10,811 nt of DNA from Bacteroidales bacterium. GTDB lineage: Bacteria; Bacteroidota; Bacteroidia; Bacteroidales; UBA932. A program made the position numbers and the translations under genes. The stretch spans positions 1 to 10,811 of the forward strand of contig JAFRPH010000059.1 of NCBI GenBank assembly GCA_017429205.1, in the 5' to 3' direction. Below are positions 6,611-10,811 of this stretch, piece by piece; positions within the stretch are counted from its first letter, which is position 1; the number at the start of each line of letters is the position of its first letter. The notes under the pieces are model-generated. The model saw only the letters and a list, made by a program, of their open reading frames with translations. It was not told the DNA's origin and ran no database searches.

Positions 6611-6642
6611 GTTGCGAATCGGCGGGCGAATACATATATTTG
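6611..6642 (+). promoter_or_regulatory. Promoter of the RAYT gene
   Basis: GTTG (6611-6614), 20 bases, then TATATTTG (6635-6642) match the Bacteroidota promoter pattern. A small dyad CGCAA/TTGCG (6602-6606, 6612-6616) overlaps the -33 element. An AAAGGAGG at 6646-6653 follows but lies too far (41 bases) from the likely ATG at 6695 to be its ribosome-binding site, so either the start is further upstream at a non-ATG codon or the match is fortuitous. Confidence 0.7.
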
Positions 6643-6694
6643 CAAAAAGGAGGCGGTCGCCTCGGGCATATGTGTGTTTAGAGTTCTGGAGCGT

Positions 6695-7555
6695 ATGGAT
6701 TACTGGCTGGCTTCAACGGATCATTTGACGGACCGGATCTGGTTCCGGGATGATGAGGATTTCAAGATGGGGATGAATTTGGTCGCCGTTCTGGCGGTTG
6801 CCCTGCAGGTGGATGTACTGTCGTTCATCTTGATGTCCAATCATGTCCATTTTGTGCTGTGCTGTCCCCACGAGAAGGCGGTACGGTTCATGAACGAGTA
6901 CAAGAGGCGGTTCTCGCAATACCTGAATCGCAGGTATGGATGCAAGGAACTGTTGCGGAAGGTCGCTGTCGACATACGCCCGATCAGCGGAAATGACGAG
7001 TCTCTGGAGTGGGCGATTGCCTATGTGCAGATGAACTCCGTGGCGGCAGGAATCTGCCTTAACGCTTCCAGCTACCCGTGGGGGACCGGGGACACCTATT
7101 TCAAGGCCAAACGAGAGAAAGGGCGACGGCTGGGGACGCTCTCCGAGCGTGCCCGCCGACGCCTGCTCCGCAGCAAGGAGGAACTGCCCCCCGACCTGCT
7201 TGTGGGCGAGGACAACTACATCCTCCCGGAGTCCTATGTAAACATAGATTTTGTGGAAAGTTTGTTCCGCACGCCGATGCGGATGAACTATTTCCTTAAC
7301 AATTCCTCCAAAGCAAAGCGGCGGCTCGACTCGGAAAAGGGTAGCCCCACATTCCGCGACCAAATCATCCTCGCTGCCATCCCCGACCTGTGCAGCAGCC
7401 TTTTCCGCAAATCTTCCGTGAACGAATTGACCGAAGACGAACAGGCCGAACTGCTCAAGCAACTCCGTTTCCGTTTCGCGTCCAATGTGAACCAGTTGGG
7501 ACGCGTGACCGGCTTCTCCTATGAGAAAGTAACCGACCTCCTCAATCGGCTTTAA
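6695..7555 (+). CDS. REP-associated tyrosine transposase (RAYT, Y1/HUH family)
   Basis: This 286-residue protein is a single-strand DNA transposase of the IS200/IS605-related Y1 class. In its family the catalytic tyrosine nicks REP hairpins, and the HUH pair holds the metal. Visible here are IWFRDDEDFKMGM (15-27); FILMSNHVHFVL (44-55) with the HUH pair His50 and His52; RRFSQYLNRRYG (71-82); and AYVQMNSVAAG (109-119) with the likely nucleophile Tyr110. The C-terminal third (ELLKQLRFRFASN to SYEKVTDLLNRL) looks like a helical DNA-binding extension typical of Bacteroidota members. The reading frame is open back to 6482, but that upstream part translates the REP repeats and precedes the predicted transcription start. 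The ATG at 6695 with a weak GGAG nearby is the best start; GTG 6674 is an alternative. Its GC content is visibly lower than that of the cit genes. The frame is intact, so it may be active. Confidence 0.88.
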   Translation: MDYWLASTDHLTDRIWFRDDEDFKMGMNLVAVLAVALQVDVLSFILMSNHVHFVLCCPHEKAVRFMNEYKRRFSQYLNRRYGCKELLRKVAVDIRPISGNDESLEWAIAYVQMNSVAAGICLNASSYPWGTGDTYFKAKREKGRRLGTLSERARRRLLRSKEELPPDLLVGEDNYILPESYVNIDFVESLFRTPMRMNYFLNNSSKAKRRLDSEKGSPTFRDQIILAAIPDLCSSLFRKSSVNELTEDEQAELLKQLRFRFASNVNQLGRVTGFSYEKVTDLLNRL

Positions 7556-7576
7556 ACCCGTGGCGAGTGCTTCCGG

Positions 7577-7649
7577 TGTCCCTCCATCGGCACCACCGGG
7601 CGCGTTTCCATCCCTTTCTCGCGTCGGGTGTCCCTCCATCGGCACCACC
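7577..7649 (+). repeat. Right REP-like repeat pair (52-bp period)
   Basis: Two copies of the 21-base core (starting TGTCCCTCCATCGG) lie at 7577-7597 and 7629-7649, again 52 bases apart and in the same orientation as the left pair. Both right copies have A where both left copies have G (CCATCGG against CCGTCGG). The spacer (GGGCGCG, pyrimidine tract, CGCGTCGGG) matches the left one with few changes. The array starts 21 bases after the RAYT stop codon. Confidence 0.8.
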
Positions 7650-7748
7650 GGGCGCGTTGGCCGTATGGGGGTACTTTCGGTTTCCCGGGATCGGGGCCAA
7701 TGGGCAAGTTGGAGGTGGGGGGATTTCTGTGAAAAATTGTAATTAAAT

Positions 7749-7780
7749 CTTGGGAAATCGGTTTTAAATCCGTACCTTTA
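7749..7780 (+). promoter_or_regulatory. Promoter of the citC-citG fusion gene
   Basis: TTG (7750-7752) is followed by 20 bases and TACCTTTA (7773-7780), one mismatch from the Bacteroidota TAnnTTTG element. The surrounding sequence is strongly AT-rich compared with both flanks. It leaves about 45 bases of leader before the ATG at 7832. Having its own promoter means the gene can be expressed although the island separates it from citDEFX. Confidence 0.65.
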
Positions 7781-7831
7781 CAACGTTAAATCAATCTGAG
7801 GTGGAACCGGGAGTATTGGAAAGCCTGCAGG

Positions 7832-9763
7832 ATGATGGAACCATTTGAAAAGATCGACATACAGGAACTGCCCTTGAGCGTTCCAATGATCCGCCGCAAG
7901 GTGGAAGACTTCCTCGGGAGCAACGGTCTCCGGCTCGGGGAAGTTGATTTGTATCTGGCGGTCCTTTCCGACGATGGCGCCATCCTCGCCGGCGGCGGCC
8001 TCCAGCGAGACATCCTGAAATGTCTCGCCGTGTCGGCCGAAGCCCGCTCGCTGGGCCTCTCCGTCCCGCTCATTTCCCGCCTCATTTCCGTGGCCTCCGA
8101 ACGGGGTTGCACCAACCTGAAAGTCTTCACGAAGCCGGAGAACCGCGCGCTCTTCGAAAGCCTGGGCTTCAAGCTCCTGGCCGAAGCGCCGAAAGCGATC
8201 CTGCTGGAGAACGGCCGCGGCCTCGCCGACTACTGCGCCTACCTCCGGGCCCATCCGGCATCAGGTGTCATCGTGATGAACGCCAACCCTTTCACCCTGG
8301 GGCATCGCTACCTGGTCGAGCAGTCCGTCCTCGCGCTCGGCCCTTCGACAAGCTCAGGGACCGAGCCCGTTTCGGCTGGTGAGCCTGTCGAACCACCGAA
8401 ACTAACCATCATTCCGGTGAAGGAGGATGCGTCGCGCTTCCCGTACAGGGAGCGCATCGCGATGCTCCGCGCCGGGTGCGACGGCCTCGCGGACGTCGTG
8501 GAAGGGTCGGACTACCAGATATCGGCCGCTACTTTTCCTACTTATTTCTTGAAAGACCTGTCCGACGCGGCGGAGACGCAGATGCGCCTGGACATCGACC
8601 TGTTCGGCCGGCACATCGCCCCTGCGCTGGGCGCCGCCGTGCGCTTCGTGGGCTCCGAGCCCGTCGACCCCCTCACCGCCCGCTACAACGCCCTGATGAA
8701 GGAACTCCTTCCGAAGTACGGTGTCGATGTGGTCGAAATCCCGCGCCTCACCCTTGCGGGTGCTTCGACAAGCTCAGCATCCCGCAATGACGGACCGGTT
8801 GGTGAGCCTGTCGAATCACCGGTCCTTCGACAAGCTCAGGGTCCGGTGACGGCGACGGAGGTGCGCGCGCTGGTGGATGAAGGGCGGTTCAAGGAGGCAT
8901 CGGCATTGACGCCGGTGTCGACTTGGCCGTACTTGCTGGCGGAGCTCGCGGAAAGGGCGCTGCGGAGGGAACTGGATACGCCGATGAAGCCCGGGCTCGT
9001 GGGCCCCGACTCCAAGGGGGCGCACAAGGATATGGACTATGACGTGATGCGGAAGGGGATTGCGGCGATCCGGCCGTTCTTCCCGCGCATGGCGATGGCC
9101 GAGACGCCGGAGGAGCTCCGGCAGCTCGGCATCGACGCGGAGACCGCGATGCTGGCCGCCACCGGTGGGGTGAACACCCACCGCGGCGCCATCTTCGCCC
9201 TCGGCCTCGCGCTCAATGCCACAGGGCGGCTGTCTGTCCGTAGAATGGAAAGTACTGATAATGAGCAGGTTACGCAAAGATGCCTGGGCGAAATGTCTCA
9301 GTCAATATCATGTAAGTCATTGAACGATAGCGAGTTGCATTCGACGGCTCAAAGTCACGGAGTCGAGGCTGTGAAGAAATACGGAGTCAAAGGTGCGCGT
9401 GAGTTGGCGAGCGAGGGGTACAAGGCGCTGTTTGAGGACTGGTTGCCGTTTTATCGCCGCCTTCAACTCTCTCCTAGCGTGGTTCCCCCTGGAAGTGACG
9501 TCGGTTCCTGGACGCGCGGTCACGGCCGCGAAATCGGCGCCCTCATTCGTATTATGTCCACGCTGGACGACACTTGCATCATCCATCGTGTCGGATATGA
9601 GCGCGCCCAGGAGGTGAAGAAAGAGGCGAAGGCGCTGCTTGCGGCGATTACCAAGAACAAATTGAGCAGTATGTGCGACCGCTACGCTGCCGAGGGGATA
9701 TCCCCCGGAGGGGCGGCGGATATGTTGGCATTGACGATATTTATGGACTCTATACTCAACTAA
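7832..9763 (+). CDS. citC-citG: Fused citrate lyase ligase CitC - triphosphoribosyl-dephospho-CoA synthase CitG
   Basis: Residues 1 to about 360 are CitC, which acetylates the thiol of the CitD arm using acetate and ATP (EC 6.2.1.22). A GNAT-like part (ILAGGGLQRDILKCLAVS, 51-68) precedes a nucleotidyltransferase part with VIVMNANPFTLGHRYLVEQ (146-164), VKEDASRFPYRER (196-208), FVGSEPVDPLTARYN (272-286) and VTATEVR (339-345). Residues about 364-643 are CitG, which makes the arm's precursor from ATP and dephospho-CoA (EC 2.4.2.52): TPMKPGLVGPDSKGAHKDMD (383-402), ATGGVNTHRGAIFALG (443-458), SHGVEAVKKYGVKGAR (508-523), LDDTCIIHR (578-586) and GISPGGAADMLALT (622-635). There is no stop between the halves. 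Palindromic repeats add about 20 residues at 171-189 and about 27 at 311-337. A lower-GC patch covers about 9230-9570. The ATG at 7835 is an equally possible start. Confidence 0.9.
   Translation: MMEPFEKIDIQELPLSVPMIRRKVEDFLGSNGLRLGEVDLYLAVLSDDGAILAGGGLQRDILKCLAVSAEARSLGLSVPLISRLISVASERGCTNLKVFTKPENRALFESLGFKLLAEAPKAILLENGRGLADYCAYLRAHPASGVIVMNANPFTLGHRYLVEQSVLALGPSTSSGTEPVSAGEPVEPPKLTIIPVKEDASRFPYRERIAMLRAGCDGLADVVEGSDYQISAATFPTYFLKDLSDAAETQMRLDIDLFGRHIAPALGAAVRFVGSEPVDPLTARYNALMKELLPKYGVDVVEIPRLTLAGASTSSASRNDGPVGEPVESPVLRQAQGPVTATEVRALVDEGRFKEASALTPVSTWPYLLAELAERALRRELDTPMKPGLVGPDSKGAHKDMDYDVMRKGIAAIRPFFPRMAMAETPEELRQLGIDAETAMLAATGGVNTHRGAIFALGLALNATGRLSVRRMESTDNEQVTQRCLGEMSQSISCKSLNDSELHSTAQSHGVEAVKKYGVKGARELASEGYKALFEDWLPFYRRLQLSPSVVPPGSDVGSWTRGHGREIGALIRIMSTLDDTCIIHRVGYERAQEVKKEAKALLAAITKNKLSSMCDRYAAEGISPGGAADMLALTIFMDSILN
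8343..8392. repeat. Palindromic repeat in frame within the CitC domain, copy 1
   Basis: TTCGACAAGCTCA (8344-8356) and its inverted partner TGAGCCTGTCGAA (8380-8392) form a 13-bp stem with one mismatch. The element encodes roughly PSTSSGTEPVSAGEPVEPP (171-189). In other CitC proteins the strand after the GHxYL motif runs directly into the VKED strand, so this is an extra surface loop. The same motif recurs twice further on in this gene. Confidence 0.8.
8764..8838. repeat. Palindromic repeat in frame within the CitC domain, copies 2 and 3
   Basis: TTCGACAAGCTCA (8764-8776) pairs with TGAGCCTGTCGAA (8803-8815), and a third TTCGACAAGCTCA follows at 8826-8838 without a partner. The stretch encodes STSSASRNDGPVGEPVESP then VLRQAQG (about 312-337) and lies just before the VTATEVR motif of the nucleotidyltransferase. 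The net length keeps the frame. This type of repeat is common as an intergenic element in GC-rich bacteria (family recollection, not searched). Confidence 0.8.
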
Positions 9764-9791
9764 CACTTTAACTTTTAAAACCTACACAATT

Positions 9792-10811
9792 ATGGTAGAA
9801 CTGATTCCTCATGGTGTGTATCTGCTGGACGGCAAGACGATCGTCTCCGATCCCGCCGGACAGCCGGCCCCGGACGAGGCCCGCGAAAACACGATCACCT
9901 ACGGAATTCTCCGTGCCCACGACGTCGACGGTGGCAAGGGCAAGAAAATGCGCATCCGTTTCGATGCGATGGTTTCCCACGACATCACCTACGTGGGCAT
10001 TATCCAGACGGCGCGCGCCAGCGGTCTCGACAAGTTCCCGCTCCCGTACGCGATGACCAACTGCCACAACTCCCTGTGCGCGGTGGGTGGTACCATCAAT
10101 GAGGACGACCACGTGTTCGGCCTCTCCGCCGCGAAGAAGTATGGCGGTATCTATGTTCCTGCCAATCAGGCCGTTATCCACCAGTATGCCCGTGAGGCCC
10201 TCACCGCCTGCGGCAACATGATCCTGGGCTCCGACTCCCATACGCGCTACGGCTCGCTGGGTAACATGGGCGTGGGTGAAGGCGGCGGCGAGCTCGTGAA
10301 GCAGCTCCTTCGCAACACCTGGGACATCAACGCCCCCGAGGTCGTCCTCGTGTGGCTGGAGGGCAAGCCGCGCCACGGCGTTGGCCCGCACGATGTCGCC
10401 ATCTCCCTGGTGAAGGCCACCTTCGAGAGCGGTTTCGTGAAGAACAAGGTGCTCGAATTCGCCGGCCCCGGCGTCAAGGACCTGCCCATCGACTTCCGTA
10501 ACGGCATCGACGTGATGACCACCGAGACCACCTGTCTCAGCTCCATCTGGATCACCGACGACAAGGTCAAGGAATACTTCGACATCCACGAGCGTCCGGA
10601 AGCTTACAAGAAACTCGAGCCCGGCAAGGTCGCCTACTACGACAGCATGATCCGCATCGACCTGAGCACCCAGGAGTGCATGATCGCCCTCCCGTTCCAC
10701 CCGTCGAATGCGTATACGATCCACGAACTCCAGGCCGATCCCGAAGGCATCCTCAAGAAGGTCGAGGAAGACACCCGCAAGCGCTTCGGCGACAAGGTCC
10801 AGGTGGACCTC
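9792..10811 (+). CDS. Aconitase-superfamily hydratase, YbhJ-like (3' partial)
   Basis: The first 340 codons of a gene that leaves the window. It belongs to the aconitase superfamily: ILGSDSHTRYGSLGNMGVGEGGGEL (144-168) is the Asp-Ser-His loop and glycine-rich segment, preceded by TNCHNSLCAVGG (89-100). GFVKNKVLEFAGPGVKDLPIDFRN, TTETTCLSSIW and MIALPFHPSNAY match, from memory, the E. coli YbhJ subgroup better than AcnA, AcnB or LeuC. Reversible hydration of citrate/aconitate/isocitrate or a related acid is expected but unproven. The cluster cysteines of the GPC type lie further downstream, outside the window, so iron-sulfur competence cannot be checked. It starts 28 bases after citC-citG, with no separate promoter seen, and is probably in the same transcript, which ties it to citrate use. 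There is no obvious Shine-Dalgarno before the ATG. Confidence 0.85.
   Translation, partial: MVELIPHGVYLLDGKTIVSDPAGQPAPDEARENTITYGILRAHDVDGGKGKKMRIRFDAMVSHDITYVGIIQTARASGLDKFPLPYAMTNCHNSLCAVGGTINEDDHVFGLSAAKKYGGIYVPANQAVIHQYAREALTACGNMILGSDSHTRYGSLGNMGVGEGGGELVKQLLRNTWDINAPEVVLVWLEGKPRHGVGPHDVAISLVKATFESGFVKNKVLEFAGPGVKDLPIDFRNGIDVMTTETTCLSSIWITDDKVKEYFDIHERPEAYKKLEPGKVAYYDSMIRIDLSTQECMIALPFHPSNAYTIHELQADPEGILKKVEEDTRKRFGDKVQVDL

Larger units (their letters stand above)
6425..7660 (+). mobile_element. RAYT/REP island inside the citrate lyase locus
   Basis: The stretch between citX and the citC-citG promoter consists of tandem 16-mers, a REP-like pair, a transposase gene with its own promoter, and a second REP-like pair. 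The edges are inferred from the repeats. I see no target-site duplication and no terminal inverted repeats, which fits RAYT elements, as these do not behave like classical insertion sequences. Confidence 0.65.

Noticed and set aside
6670..6681. Tiny leader frame ATG-TGT-GTT-TAG downstream of AAAGGAGG before the transposase
   Set aside because: The spacing of 16 bases is too long for good initiation and three codons are too few to support.
6482..6694. N-terminal extension of the transposase from an ATG at 6482
   Set aside because: It would translate the REP-like repeats (SGVPPSAPPG) and start upstream of the predicted promoter, and family members begin near MDYWLAS.
6483..7649. CRISPR-like spaced repeats
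   Set aside because: There are only two units on each side, the spacers are themselves repeated rather than unique, and there are no cas genes. A RAYT/REP arrangement explains them.

Overview
The window looks like chromosomal DNA from a GC-rich member of the Bacteroidota, most likely a gut-type Bacteroidales. Four putative promoters fit the Bacteroidota pattern (TTTG or TTG, 19-20 bases, TAnnTTTG), Shine-Dalgarno sites are patchy, a DUF4301 gene (a family I know from Bacteroidota) is present, and the dispersed repeats are of types common in that phylum. Species or genus cannot be named from the sequence alone.

Layout. (1) 1-271: C-terminal ATP-binding end of a sensor histidine kinase, cut by the window edge. 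(2) 272-687: a bidirectional terminator hairpin, a minus-strand tRNA-Ala(GGC) with its own promoter, a perfect 18-bp palindrome, and the promoter of pdxB. (3) 688-3241: pdxB (4-phosphoerythronate dehydrogenase, vitamin B6 synthesis) followed 25 bases later by a DUF4301 gene. (4) 3248-6424: an AT-rich hairpin/promoter region, then the tightly packed citrate lyase genes citD-citE-citF-citX. (5) 6425-7660: a mobile-element island, a RAYT-type (Y1/HUH) transposase gene flanked on each side by a pair of 52-bp-spaced REP-like repeats. (6) 7749-9763: a promoter and a fused citC-citG gene. (7) 9792 to the end: the first 340 codons of an aconitase-superfamily hydratase resembling E. coli YbhJ.

How the genes work together. 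CitD, CitE and CitF are the three subunits of citrate lyase, which splits citrate into acetate and oxaloacetate. The enzyme needs a phosphoribosyl-dephospho-CoA arm on CitD. The CitG half of the fusion makes the arm's precursor, CitX attaches it, and the CitC half acetylates it. The whole maturation set is therefore present, with its first and last steps on one polypeptide. The adjacent aconitase-like hydratase suggests handling of citrate, isocitrate or a related tricarboxylate. No citrate transporter is visible.

The most notable features are repeats invading this operon. A RAYT/REP island separates citX from citC-citG. A hairpin-type dispersed repeat supplies the probable ribosome-binding site of citX. 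Copies of a different palindromic repeat are inserted in frame inside the CitC domain, adding about 20 and 27 residues at two positions without breaking the frame.
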